DNA of 64,000 bases, from assembly GCF_000511385.1 (NCBI RefSeq), contig NC_023137.1, positions 3,541,001 to 3,605,000 on the forward strand, in the 5' to 3' direction. Positions 1 to 8,467 of this stretch are shown here, piece after piece (within the stretch, counting starts at the first letter, position 1; each line of letters begins with the position of its first letter). Under the pieces are notes generated by a model, which worked only from the letters and a program-made list of their open reading frames with translations, was not told where the DNA came from and made no database searches. Source of the DNA: Phaeobacter gallaeciensis DSM 26640. GTDB taxonomy: Bacteria > Pseudomonadota > Alphaproteobacteria > Rhodobacterales > Rhodobacteraceae. Position numbers and translations under genes: made by a program.

Positions 1-59
1 TGGCCTGAAATATCCTCGCCGAAGGCGAAATTGACCGGCTCCTGGCTTCGCTGCCGCAT
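1..59 (-). CDS. Possible 5' end of a gene cut by the window edge
   Basis: An ATG at 59 on the minus strand opens a frame that runs off the window after 19 codons. The peptide contains NFAFGEDI, which resembles the N-terminal region of some acyl-CoA dehydrogenases (a LGEDID-like stretch). It lies 29 bases downstream of the acyl-CoA dehydrogenase gene on the same strand, so a second gene of a fatty-acid or amino-acid oxidation operon would fit. Only a fragment is visible, no strong ribosome binding site is seen, and the assignment is a guess. Confidence 0.25.
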   Translation of the reverse strand, partial: MRQRSQEPVNFAFGEDISG

Positions 60-88
60 GACGGGGACAGCACCACGCCTGCCCGTCA

Positions 89-1252
89 TCACCCCCCCCT
101 CGCGCGCAGCAACTCGCGGCTGATGATATGGCGCTGGATTTCACTGGTGCCTTCCCAGATCCGCTCCACCCGCGCGTCGCGCCAGATGCGTTCCAATGGC
201 AACTCATCCATCAGCCCCATGCCGCCGTGGATCTGGATCGCCTCATCCGCCACCATGGCGAGCATCTCCGTTGCCTTGAGTTTGGCCATCGACATATCGG
301 CTTCGGTCACGCTGCCCTGATCAAACTTCCAGGCGGCCTCCCAGGTCAGGAGGTTCGCGGCTTTCAGTTCCGTTGCCATATCGGCCAATTTGAAGGAAAC
401 GCCCTGAAATTTACCAATCTGCTGGCCGAACTGGCGGCGTTCAGCGGCGTAGGAGATCGCATGATCCAACGCGCGCTCCGCCCGTCCGATACAGGTCGCA
501 GCCACCTGTAGCCGGGTGGCCCCCAGCCAGGTGTTGGCCACATCAAAGCCTTTGTCGACCTCGCCCAGAACCGCAGATTTGGGCAGGCGGCAGTCATCGA
601 ATTCCAGCACCGCATTGGTGTAGCCTCGGTGGCTCACATTGCGGTAGCCATCGCGAATGGTGAAGCCTGGCGTGCCCTTATCAACGAAGAAGGCTGTGAT
701 TTTCTTCTTTGGCCCGCGCGGGGTGTCCTCCTCGCCCGTGGCCATAAACACGATAGCGAAATCGGCGATGTCCGCGTGGCTGATGAAATGCTTGGTGCCG
801 TTGAGAATGAAGTCATCGCCATCGCGATGGGCAGTGGCGGTCATGCCGCGCAGATCGGAACCAGCACCTGGTTCTGTCATGGCGAGACAGTCCCATTTTT
901 CGCCTCGAATGCAGGGGTAGAGATATTTCTCTTTCTGCTCCTCGGTGCCCGCCAGAAGAATGTTCGACGGGCGCGCAACGCAGGTCCAATGCAGGGCATA
1001 ATTGGCGCGGCCCAACTCCTTTTCATAGAGCAGCCATGTCAGCGTATCGAGGCCCGCACCGCCGACCTCCTCGGGCATATTGGCCGCATATAATCCGGCC
1101 TCAATCGCCTTGGCCTGGATCTCGCGCACCAACTCCATTGGCAGATGGCCACTGCGCTCCACCTCCAACTCGTGCGGATACAGCTCTTTGGTGACAAAGG
1201 CGCGCGTGGTGTCCACGATCATCGATTGTTCTTCGGACAGGCCAAACTGCAT
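89..1252 (-). CDS. Acyl-CoA dehydrogenase
   Basis: This 387-residue flavoenzyme would catalyse alpha,beta-dehydrogenation of an acyl-CoA in the cytoplasm, passing electrons to ETF. The family architecture is complete: N-terminal helical domain, the FAD/substrate motif AMTEPGAGSD near residues 123-132, a central beta domain, and a C-terminal helical domain with QIHGGMG followed by WEGTSEIQR. The glutamate in WEGTSEIQ, near residue 368, is where short-chain members carry their catalytic base. Length is typical. The start ATG at 1252 gives the usual F-L-EEQ opening. It is divergent from the GlxA-type regulator across 79 bases. Chain-length preference cannot be read from the sequence; short-chain or branched-chain substrates are most likely. 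Confidence 0.92.
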   Translation of the reverse strand: MQFGLSEEQSMIVDTTRAFVTKELYPHELEVERSGHLPMELVREIQAKAIEAGLYAANMPEEVGGAGLDTLTWLLYEKELGRANYALHWTCVARPSNILLAGTEEQKEKYLYPCIRGEKWDCLAMTEPGAGSDLRGMTATAHRDGDDFILNGTKHFISHADIADFAIVFMATGEEDTPRGPKKKITAFFVDKGTPGFTIRDGYRNVSHRGYTNAVLEFDDCRLPKSAVLGEVDKGFDVANTWLGATRLQVAATCIGRAERALDHAISYAAERRQFGQQIGKFQGVSFKLADMATELKAANLLTWEAAWKFDQGSVTEADMSMAKLKATEMLAMVADEAIQIHGGMGLMDELPLERIWRDARVERIWEGTSEIQRHIISRELLRARGG

Positions 1253-1331
1253 TTCCGCTCCCCCCTTTGGTGGTTTTCTGCGTTGCTCTTGACCTGAGCC
1301 TAGGGCTGAGAAAGGCTGCTATCGTGCAGAA

Positions 1332-2288
1332 ATGGACATTTTCATGCCAAGTTGGAAGAAACCTCACGCTGCGGCGCAGCAGATCGACCTGTTGCTGTTC
1401 GATCAGTTCTCTGGCCACTGCCTCGCCAATACGGTTGAGCCGCTGCGCGCGGCAAATACCTTTGCCGGGCGGCAGGTGTATTCCTGGCGGTTTGTGACAG
1501 TAGACGGCGGCACCGCGATGTCGTCTGCCAGAATGGAGGTCACCGCGCAGATGCCACTGCGCAAGGCCGAGGGCGATATGCTGATTGCGATGCCCAGTTA
1601 CGGATACCTGCGCCACGCAACGGAGGCCACCGCGCGGGGGTTGCGGGCGGCAGAGCAACGCTATGAGGTTCTGGCAGGTTTCGACACGGGCGCCTGGCTG
1701 CTGGCGGCGGCCGGGCTGCTGGATGGCTATCGGGCCACAATCCACAGCTCGGAACTGGAGGCCTTTACCGACATGTTCCCAGAGGTTCAGGCGGAGAAAC
1801 ACCGGTTTCTTTGGGATCGTGACCGGCTGACATGCTCCGGCGCCATGGCGGCCTTTGACGGGGTGCTCGACATGATTGCACAGCAGCACGGGCAAGCGTT
1901 GCGACTGGATGTGGCAGCCCTGTTCTTGAGCGAAAGCCAAATCGGGAGCGGCCGATCAGCCCCTGTGCGCAGTGCCTCCGTGGCCCGAGCTATCCATGTG
2001 ATGGAGGACAATCTGGAAACGCCGCTACCGCTGGAGGAGGTGGCACGTCATGCAGGGCGCAGCCTGCGGGATCTGGCGCGCCGCACGCGAGGCGAGTTGG
2101 GCACGACACCGCAAGCGCTTTATCGGCATTTGCGGTTAAAACAGGCGAAACGCCTCGTACTAGAGACTGATTTCAGTGTCGCCGAGATTGCGTTGCGCTG
2201 CGGATATGAAGACCCCAGCGCGCTGACCCGCGCCTTTCGCAGCGCCTTTGCAACAACGCCGCGCGCGCTGCGCACCGCCCGAAGATAG
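1332..2288 (+). CDS. GlxA-family transcriptional regulator (DJ-1/PfpI plus AraC HTH)
   Basis: A 318-residue cytoplasmic regulator with two parts: a DJ-1/PfpI-like class I amidotransferase domain (about residues 17-190, beginning IDLLLFDQFSG) and a C-terminal AraC/XylS double helix-turn-helix (about 220-318). The second HTH is clear, with FSVAEIALRCGYEDPSA and a following SRAF-like RAFRSAF segment. Related regulators sense amino-nitrogen compounds such as glycine betaine, carnitine or arginine derivatives, but this ligand is unknown. The gene is divergent from the acyl-CoA dehydrogenase, which is therefore a plausible target. No good Shine-Dalgarno sequence precedes ATG 1332, and an ATG 12 bases later is possible. 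Confidence 0.88.
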   Translation: MDIFMPSWKKPHAAAQQIDLLLFDQFSGHCLANTVEPLRAANTFAGRQVYSWRFVTVDGGTAMSSARMEVTAQMPLRKAEGDMLIAMPSYGYLRHATEATARGLRAAEQRYEVLAGFDTGAWLLAAAGLLDGYRATIHSSELEAFTDMFPEVQAEKHRFLWDRDRLTCSGAMAAFDGVLDMIAQQHGQALRLDVAALFLSESQIGSGRSAPVRSASVARAIHVMEDNLETPLPLEEVARHAGRSLRDLARRTRGELGTTPQALYRHLRLKQAKRLVLETDFSVAEIALRCGYEDPSALTRAFRSAFATTPRALRTARR

Positions 2289-2396
2289 CCGTCGCGGATC
2301 TCGGCAGTAGTCTTCTTGTTTTGCAAAAAACAGCTATTGTTTGCGCTAGCGCTCAAGGGGCCTTGCGCTTGCCCGGGTTATCGGAACAATTGGGCC

Positions 2397-4217
2397 ATGA
2401 CAGATATCGCATTCCCAAGCTGGCCCGACGTTGCCCCCCAATTGATCGAAGTCGCGGCAGGTCGCCGCCCTGCGGATACGGTGATCCGCAAAGGGATCTG
2501 GGTCAATGTTCACACCCGCGAACAACTGCCCGATCATGACATCGCCATCGTTGCAGGGCGCATCGCTTATGTCGGCCCTGACGCAAGCTATTGCACCGGT
2601 CCCAACACCGAGGTGATCGAGGCGGAGGGGCGCTATATGATTCCCGGCCTCTGCGATGGTCACATGCATATTGAATCGGGCATGCTGACGCCGGCTGAAT
2701 TTGCCCGTGCGGTGATCCCGCATGGCACGACGTCAATGTTCACCGACCCGCATGAGATTGCCAATGTGCTGGGGTTGGAAGGTGTGCGTCTGATGCATGA
2801 CGAGGCGCTGTTGCAGCCGGTCAATGTCTTCACCCAGATGCCATCCTGCGCGCCCTCCGCTCCGGGGTTGGAGACCACCGGCTATGAGATTTCGCCCGAG
2901 GATGTTGCCGAGGCGATGAGCTGGCCTGGGATTATCGGGCTGGGCGAGATGATGAATTTCCCAGGTGTGGCGGCGGGGGATCCGAAGATGCTGGCGGAGA
3001 TCGCGGCGACACAGCGTGCGGGCAAAACCGTGGGCGGGCACTACGCCTCTCCTGATCTGGGGCCGGATTTCGCGGCCTATGTGGCGGGCGGTCCGGCAGA
3101 TGACCACGAGGGCACCTGCGAGGCGGATGCCATCGCCCGGATGCGCCAGGGGATGCGCGCGATGGTGCGGCTGGGGTCGGCCTGGTATGACGTCGAGGCG
3201 CAGATCACCGCCATCACTGAAAAGGGGCTGGATCCACGCAATTTCATCCTTTGTACAGACGACTGCCACTCCGGTACGCTGGTCAATGATGGCCATATGA
3301 ACCGGGTGGTGCGCCACGCTATCGACTGTGGCTGTGATCCGATCATCGCTTTGCAGATGGCGACGATCAACACCGCGACACATTTCGGGCTGGAGCGGGA
3401 TATCGGCTCCCTCACACCGGGGCGGCGCGCGGATGTAATCCTGACCTCTGACCTCAACACCCTGCCGATTGAGGTGGTGATGGCCCGTGGCCAGATCGTT
3501 GCCAAAGACGGCGAGATCACGGTGGATTGCCCGCATCTGGATTGGCCCGACAGCGCACGGGGCACGGTGCATCTGGGACACGACTTGAGTGCGGCGGATT
3601 TTGAAATCAGCGCCCCGGATGGCGCCAATGCCGTGACGGCCAATGTGATCGGTGTGGTGGAGAACCAAGCCCCGACCAAAGCCCTGCAAGCGGAGCTGCC
3701 GGTGCAGGACGGGTTGGTCGAAGCGACGATGGCAGAGGCGGGTGACATCTGCCAGATCGCACTGGTGGAACGGCACCGGGCGACGGGTGGTGTGACTAAC
3801 GCCTTTGTCTCAGGGTTTGGGTACAATGGACGGATGGCGATGGCCTCCACCGTGGCGCATGACAGCCATCATATGATTGTGGTTGGCACAGACCGCGACC
3901 AGATGGCGCTGGCGGCAAATCGTCTGGCAGAGGTGGGCGGCGGCATCACTATTTTCCGCGATGGACAGGAGCTGGCGCTGGTGGAACTGCCCATTGCCGG
4001 GCTGATGTCCGACAGTCCCGCCACCGAAGTTGCCGCAAAAGCGCAGCAGATGGTGGAGGCGATGGAGACCTGCGGCTGCACGCTCAACAACGCCTATATG
4101 CAGCATTCGCTGCTGGCACTGGTGGTGATCCCGGAGTTGCGGATTTCCGATCTGGGGCTGGTGGATGTGCGCAGTTTTGAGAAGATACCCGTCATTGTCA
4201 GCGCGCAGTCGTCCTGA
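2397..4217 (+). CDS. ade: Adenine deaminase
   Basis: A 606-residue amidohydrolase of the Ade family that converts adenine to hypoxanthine and ammonia in the cytoplasm. The metal-binding HMH is at residues 89-91, followed by ESGM and TDPHEIANVLG. The CTDDCHSG segment (Asp288 and Asp289) is characteristic of this family. The C-terminal region holds the usual duplicated small domain with SHHMIVVGTD. I chose ATG 2397 because the peptide encoded upstream of it (MFCKKQ...) does not resemble the family; TTG/ATG starts upstream remain possible. AMP nucleosidase follows 71 bases downstream on the same strand, so the pair could take AMP to adenine and then to hypoxanthine. Confidence 0.93.
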   Translation: MTDIAFPSWPDVAPQLIEVAAGRRPADTVIRKGIWVNVHTREQLPDHDIAIVAGRIAYVGPDASYCTGPNTEVIEAEGRYMIPGLCDGHMHIESGMLTPAEFARAVIPHGTTSMFTDPHEIANVLGLEGVRLMHDEALLQPVNVFTQMPSCAPSAPGLETTGYEISPEDVAEAMSWPGIIGLGEMMNFPGVAAGDPKMLAEIAATQRAGKTVGGHYASPDLGPDFAAYVAGGPADDHEGTCEADAIARMRQGMRAMVRLGSAWYDVEAQITAITEKGLDPRNFILCTDDCHSGTLVNDGHMNRVVRHAIDCGCDPIIALQMATINTATHFGLERDIGSLTPGRRADVILTSDLNTLPIEVVMARGQIVAKDGEITVDCPHLDWPDSARGTVHLGHDLSAADFEISAPDGANAVTANVIGVVENQAPTKALQAELPVQDGLVEATMAEAGDICQIALVERHRATGGVTNAFVSGFGYNGRMAMASTVAHDSHHMIVVGTDRDQMALAANRLAEVGGGITIFRDGQELALVELPIAGLMSDSPATEVAAKAQQMVEAMETCGCTLNNAYMQHSLLALVVIPELRISDLGLVDVRSFEKIPVIVSAQSS

Positions 4218-4288
4218 CCGCCTCCCTATTTTCAACCGACCTTCTGAACCGCACAGCGGACCCCGTTTTCCAGTGATCGAGCATACTC

Positions 4289-5770
4289 ATGACAACAGTT
4301 AAGACCCCACAACTCCCAGCGGCGGAAGAGTTCACGGATGCTGCGGCCGCCGTCGCCCGGCTGGAGCTTCTGTACCGCGAGGCGACGCAGTTTCTCTGTG
4401 CCGAGTTCTCACGCATCCTGAGCGAAGGCCCAAGTGTCGGCAGCACCGGCACCGTTCCCCGTATCCGCGCGTTTTATCCTGAAATCCGCTTCACCACCTC
4501 GTCCTTTGCGCAGGTGGACAGTCGGCTCAGCTACGGCCATGTCTCGGCGCCGGGCACCTATGCCACCACAGTGACCCGCCCGGACCTGTTTCGCCATTAT
4601 CTGACACAGCAGATCGGTCTGTTGATCCGCAACCATGGCCAGCCGGTCACCATTGCGGTGTCCGACACGCCGATCCCGGTGCATTTCGCAGTGGCAGCTG
4701 ATCCGAGCCTGACCGTTCCGCAGGAGGGGGCCGCGGGGTTCACCTTGCGCGATGTCTTTGATGTGCCGGATCTGGCGACGACCAATGATGACATTGTGAA
4801 CGGCACCTACAAGACAGCCGATGACACCGGACCACTGGCATTGTTCACCGCCCAGCGCGTGGATTATTCGCTGGCCCGCCTCGCCCATTACACCGCGACC
4901 GATGCGAGCCATTTCCAGAACCATGTCCTGTTCACAAACTACCAGTTTTATGTGGCCGAATTCGAAGCCTACGCCCGTGCGCAACTGGCAGATCCGGCAT
5001 CAGGCTACAGCAGCTTTGTCAGCACCGGCGATCATAAAATCACCGAAGCCGAGGCGGAGATCCCTGCGATTGCGAAACTGCCACAAATGCCGACCTATCA
5101 CCTGAAACGGGAAGACGGCAGCGGCATCACGCTGGTCAATATCGGTGTCGGCCCCTCCAATGCCAAGACGGCCACCGACCATATCGCGGTTCTGCGCCCG
5201 CATGCCTGGCTGATGGTTGGTCACTGTGCGGGCCTGCGCAACACCCAGACGCTGGGAGATTTCGTGCTGGGTCATGGCTATCTGCGCGAGGATCACGTGC
5301 TAGACGATGACCTGCCAATCTGGACGCCAATTCCGGCACTGGCAGAAATTCAGGTCGCATTAGAGGAGGCGGTGGCCGAGGTCACAGAGCTGGAAGGCTA
5401 CGACCTGAAACGGATTATGCGGACCGGTACTGTCGCGACCATCGACAACCGCAATTGGGAACTGCGCGACCAGTCCGGCCCGGTGCAACGCCTGTCCCAG
5501 TCCCGCGCTATCGCACTGGATATGGAAAGCGCCACCATCGCAGCCAATGGCTATCGCTTCCGGGTGCCCTATGGCACGCTGCTGTGTGTCTCCGATAAAC
5601 CACTGCATGGTGAGCTGAAGCTGCCGGGTATGGCATCAGAGTTCTATCACACTCAGGTTGCACGCCATTTGCAGATCGGCATAAAGGCAATGGAGCAGCT
5701 TCGCGGCATGCCTTTGGAACGTTTGCACAGTCGAAAACTGCGTTCCTTTGACGAAACGGCCTTTCTCTGA
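4289..5770 (+). CDS. amn: AMP nucleosidase
   Basis: A 493-residue enzyme that hydrolyses AMP to adenine and ribose 5-phosphate. The N-terminal half (about 1-190) is the AMP-nucleosidase-specific regulatory domain. The C-terminal half is a nucleoside-phosphorylase-like fold with VGHCAGLRNTQTLGDFVLGHGY-type active-site loops near residue 310 and the LDMESATIAANGYRF segment near residue 410, where the glutamate contacts the ribose. Length matches the family. It lies 71 bases after adenine deaminase, which would use its product. A rho-independent terminator follows directly. Confidence 0.94.
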   Translation: MTTVKTPQLPAAEEFTDAAAAVARLELLYREATQFLCAEFSRILSEGPSVGSTGTVPRIRAFYPEIRFTTSSFAQVDSRLSYGHVSAPGTYATTVTRPDLFRHYLTQQIGLLIRNHGQPVTIAVSDTPIPVHFAVAADPSLTVPQEGAAGFTLRDVFDVPDLATTNDDIVNGTYKTADDTGPLALFTAQRVDYSLARLAHYTATDASHFQNHVLFTNYQFYVAEFEAYARAQLADPASGYSSFVSTGDHKITEAEAEIPAIAKLPQMPTYHLKREDGSGITLVNIGVGPSNAKTATDHIAVLRPHAWLMVGHCAGLRNTQTLGDFVLGHGYLREDHVLDDDLPIWTPIPALAEIQVALEEAVAEVTELEGYDLKRIMRTGTVATIDNRNWELRDQSGPVQRLSQSRAIALDMESATIAANGYRFRVPYGTLLCVSDKPLHGELKLPGMASEFYHTQVARHLQIGIKAMEQLRGMPLERLHSRKLRSFDETAFL

Positions 5771-5795
5771 GTGCTATTTTCCCTCTAATTCTTCG

Positions 5796-5820
5796 AAAAC
5801 CCCTATTTTAAGGGGTTTTT
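5796..5820 (+). terminator. Rho-independent terminator after amn
   Basis: The sequence AAAACCCC, an 8-base loop and GGGGTTTTT lies 26 bases after the amn stop. The A-rich 5' flank and the T-run make it usable in both directions. It separates the ade-amn pair from the HU gene. Confidence 0.85.
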
Positions 5821-5911
5821 GACAACACTACTCGTTGTGTTAGCCCACAACATAACGCTAGAGTTACGCAATGAGGCCCCATAAGTCGGGCAGTGACAAG
5901 GAGACCTAAGA
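5821..5911 (+). promoter_or_regulatory. HU promoter region with repeated ACAAC/GTTGT elements
   Basis: Just after the terminator are ACAACAC (5822-5828), GTTGTGTT (about 5834-5841) and CACAAC (about 5847-5852), so half-sites recur in alternating orientation within about 30 bases. They sit roughly where the promoter of the HU gene should be. A strong AAGGAG ribosome binding site lies about 6 bases before the HU start. The repeats could be an operator or a transcript hairpin; no specific regulator is suggested. Confidence 0.35.
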
Positions 5912-6199
5912 ATGTCCAAACCGATGACCAAGACCCAGCTTGTTGCCGCACTGGCTGAAGAGATGGACAGCGACAAGAAAGCCGCAGGCGCAGCGCTGGA
6001 CGCTGTTTGCGCGCTGATCACGCGCGAAGTGTCCGGCGGTGGCGCTGTGACTCTGCCCGGCGTTGGCAAGATCTACTGCCGCGAGCGCCCCGAGCGCGAA
6101 GTGCGCAACCCGGCCACCGGTGAGAAGTTCACCAAAGAGGCCGACAAAGTGGTCAAGATGACCATCGCCAAAGCGCTGAAAGACAGCGTGAACGGCTAA
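5912..6199 (+). CDS. HU-family DNA-binding protein
   Basis: A 95-residue histone-like protein of the HU/IHF fold. After MSKPMTKTQLVAAL the helical N-terminal half is followed by VTLPGVGKIYCRERP and the DNA-intercalating beta-arm with RNPATGE, then a C-terminal helix ending in KDSVNG. RNP at the arm tip is the signature of the family. The protein would bend and compact DNA as a homodimer. A single cysteine at the base of the arm is unusual for HU but may be a lineage feature. It is a single-gene unit between two terminators, with a strong AAGGAG ribosome binding site. Confidence 0.93.
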   Translation: MSKPMTKTQLVAALAEEMDSDKKAAGAALDAVCALITREVSGGGAVTLPGVGKIYCRERPEREVRNPATGEKFTKEADKVVKMTIAKALKDSVNG

Positions 6200-6226
6200 G
6201 GGGCACGGCACGGTTGACCGTGTTTC

Positions 6227-6253
6227 GGGTCGCCTTTCGGGCGGCCCTTTTTT
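6227..6253 (+). terminator. Rho-independent terminator after HU
   Basis: GGGTCGCC, loop TTTCG and GGCGGCCC (one T-G wobble) are followed by six T. It lies 27 bases after the HU stop. Confidence 0.88.
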
Positions 6254-6409
6254 GTGCCCATGTCGTAGGCTGCGCGGCTGATGCGGGCCGTCGGGCGTAG
6301 AGGAGGCGAATTCGGTTCCCTGCAAATGCTTGCCTTGCTAAAGATATCGCGACTGCGCCCGATCGGGCGACGGCCAGGACCGGTAGGTGACCGGCAGGGG
6401 GACATATCC

Positions 6410-7294
6410 ATGGATCTGCGCGCTTTGGCGATGGGGTTGGCCTTTGCCCTTATGTGGTCGTCGGCCTTCACCTCGGCGCGGATCATCGTCGCGGATGCCT
6501 CACCGCTCTATTCGCTGGCGTTCCGGTTTCTGATTTCTGGCCTGATCGGTGTCGCGGTTGCCCGCTATATGGGACAGAGCTGGCGTCTGACCCGCGGACA
6601 GCTGAAGGCGACAATCATCTTCGGTATCTGCCAGAACGCGCTTTATCTCGGTCTGAATTTCGTCGCGATGGAAACCATCGAGGCGTCACTGGCGGCGATC
6701 ATCGCCTCTACCATGCCGATGTTGGTCGCCATTGCACTGTGGCTGGTTAACGGCGAACGGCTGCCTGCACTGGGAGTCGTGGGACTGCTTGCGGGGGTGC
6801 TGGGCGTCGCCTTGATCATGGGCACCCGCATCAGCGCCGGGGTTGATCTGTTTGGTGTTCTGCTCTGCGGGATCGGTGTGCTGGCCCTGACATTGGCGAC
6901 GCTGGCCCTGCGCGGCGCGACCTCCGGCGGCAACTATATGATGGTGGTGGGGTTGCAGATGCTGATTGGTTCGGCCGTTCTGTTTGTGGCCGCACCGATG
7001 GTAGAGACCTTCCGGCTGGAGCCAAGCTGGCCGCTGGTGCTGGCCTTTGTCTACACCACCCTTGTGCCGGGGCTGACTGCTACTTTCATCTGGGTGCTGC
7101 TGTTGAACCGAATTGGTGCAGTGCGCGCTGCCACATTCCACTTCCTCAACCCGGTGTTCGGTGTTGCGGTGGCCAGTGTGCTGCTGGGGGAGCAATTGGG
7201 CCTATTGGATATCATCGGTGTCGGCATCGTCACCTTTGGCATTCTGGCGGTGCAATTGGCGCGGCAATCCGTGCAGCGCACACCGAAGCCATGA
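6410..7294 (+). CDS. DMT-superfamily (EamA) transporter
   Basis: A 294-residue inner-membrane protein of about ten transmembrane helices arranged as two EamA repeats. The N-terminal repeat opens with FALMWSSAFTSARII, and the second ends with the ATFHFLNPVFGVAVASVLLGE signature typical of RhaT/EamA exporters. Such proteins export amino acids or other small metabolites; the substrate here is unknown. The ATG at 6410 is preceded by AGGGGGAC, which is a better start than ATG 6281 since the 43 intervening codons encode a basic, non-family peptide. It is transcribed in the same direction as the msrB-msrA pair but separated by 112 bases. Confidence 0.88.
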   Translation: MDLRALAMGLAFALMWSSAFTSARIIVADASPLYSLAFRFLISGLIGVAVARYMGQSWRLTRGQLKATIIFGICQNALYLGLNFVAMETIEASLAAIIASTMPMLVAIALWLVNGERLPALGVVGLLAGVLGVALIMGTRISAGVDLFGVLLCGIGVLALTLATLALRGATSGGNYMMVVGLQMLIGSAVLFVAAPMVETFRLEPSWPLVLAFVYTTLVPGLTATFIWVLLLNRIGAVRAATFHFLNPVFGVAVASVLLGEQLGLLDIIGVGIVTFGILAVQLARQSVQRTPKP

Positions 7295-7406
7295 CATCGC
7301 CCTGCTCTCGGGCACCACACACGCAAACGCGAGCCATTGAAATACAGCTTTGCTTTTGCCCCGAACGACCCCATTTACAGCAACACAAGCAAGATCGGAG
7401 GACATG

Positions 7407-7856
7407 ATGCGCAGCTATTCCAAAGACCCGGACGCCATTGCGGCCCTCTCGGAAGAAGAATTCTACGTCACCCAAAACGCAGGTACGGAACGCCCCGGCA
7501 CCGGCAAGCTGCTCGGCAACAAGGAACCCGGTATCTATGTCGATATCGTTTCTGGCGAGCCGCTGTTTGCCTCTGCCGACAAATATGAATCCGGCTGCGG
7601 CTGGCCGAGCTTTACCAAGCCCATTGAGCCTGCCCATGTGCAGGAGCTGGAAGATCGAACCCTTGGCATGATCCGCACCGAGGTCCGCTCGACCCATGGG
7701 GACAGTCATCTGGGGCATGTGTTCCCGGACGGCCCCGCAGACCGTGGCGGCCTGCGCTACTGCATCAATTCAGCCTCCCTGCGGTTCGTGCATCTGGACG
7801 ACATGCGGGCAGAAGGCTACGGCGATTACATAGATCAAGTGGAGGATAGAAGATGA
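7407..7856 (+). CDS. msrB: Peptide-methionine (R)-S-oxide reductase
   Basis: A 149-residue MsrB that reduces methionine-R-sulfoxide in oxidised proteins using thioredoxin. The catalytic cysteine is Cys119 in [11 protein letters not shown], and a probable resolving Cys64 sits in [18 protein letters not shown] is also present. The two CXXC pairs that bind structural zinc in E. coli-type MsrB are absent: here the equivalent positions read [10 protein letters not shown] and [10 protein letters not shown], so this is the zinc-free type. ATG 7407 is 4 bases from GGAGGA; the adjacent ATG 7404 is only 1 base away. The stop overlaps the msrA start (ATGA), implying translational coupling. Confidence 0.93.
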   Translation: MRSYSKDPDAIAALSEEEFYVTQNAGTERPGTGKLLGNKEPGIYVDIVSGEPLFASADKYESGCGWPSFTKPIEPAHVQELEDRTLGMIRTEVRSTHGDSHLGHVFPDGPADRGGLRYCINSASLRFVHLDDMRAEGYGDYIDQVEDRR

Positions 7857-8374
7857 GCAGCACGACAGAACGTGCCGTCCTGGCCGGTGGATGTTTCTGG
7901 GGCATGCAGGACCTGATCCGTAAGCGTCCGGGCGTCGTTAGCACCCGCGTCGGCTATTCCGGTGGCGATGTGCCCAATGCGACCTACCGGAACCACGGCA
8001 CCCATGCTGAGGCGATTGAGATCATGTTCGATCCCAGCCAAACCAGTTACCGTGCGCTGCTGGAGTTCTTCTTTCAGATCCATGATCCAACCACCGTCAA
8101 TCAGCAGGGCAATGATCTCGGCATGAGCTATCGCTCCGCGATCTACTATGTGGATGCCGACCAGAAGGCGATTGCCGAAGACACCATCGCTGATGTCGAT
8201 GCCTCGGGTCTATGGCCCGGAAAGGTGGTCACGGAGGTCGAACCGGTGGGTGATTTCTGGGAAGCAGAGCCTGAGCATCAGGACTATCTGGAGCGGCAGC
8301 CGAACGGTTATACCTGCCATTTCGCCCGTCCCGATTGGGTGCTCCCCAAGCGCAGCGAGACCGCCGCCGAGTAG
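7853..8374 (+). CDS. msrA: Peptide-methionine (S)-S-oxide reductase
   Basis: A 173-residue MsrA that repairs the S-epimer of methionine sulfoxide, complementary to the preceding MsrB. The active-site GCFWG motif places the catalytic cysteine at residue 14. VGYSGG, a HAEAIEI segment and FFQIHDPTT are also present, all diagnostic of the family. A further cysteine in YTCHF near the C terminus may act in disulfide recycling. The four-base ATGA overlap with msrB and absence of a signal peptide point to a cytoplasmic, co-translated repair pair. Confidence 0.95.
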   Translation: MSSTTERAVLAGGCFWGMQDLIRKRPGVVSTRVGYSGGDVPNATYRNHGTHAEAIEIMFDPSQTSYRALLEFFFQIHDPTTVNQQGNDLGMSYRSAIYYVDADQKAIAEDTIADVDASGLWPGKVVTEVEPVGDFWEAEPEHQDYLERQPNGYTCHFARPDWVLPKRSETAAE

Positions 8375-8411
8375 GTCGCCCGCGTGGGGCAGCCCTGATT
8401 GCTTTGCCAAA

Positions 8412-8437
8412 AAGGCCCCGTCATCTGGCGGGGCCTT
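8412..8437. terminator. Bidirectional terminator between msrA and the hydantoinase gene
   Basis: AAGGCCCCG and CGGGGCCTT form a perfect 9-base stem. Read on the minus strand the hairpin is followed by TTTTT, so it should end the hydantoinase transcript. On the plus strand the T-run is short (TT then CTG), so it would be weaker for msrA. Confidence 0.8.
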
Positions 8438-8467
8438 CTGCGTGAAGGCGATGGTCAGCAGCGGCGG

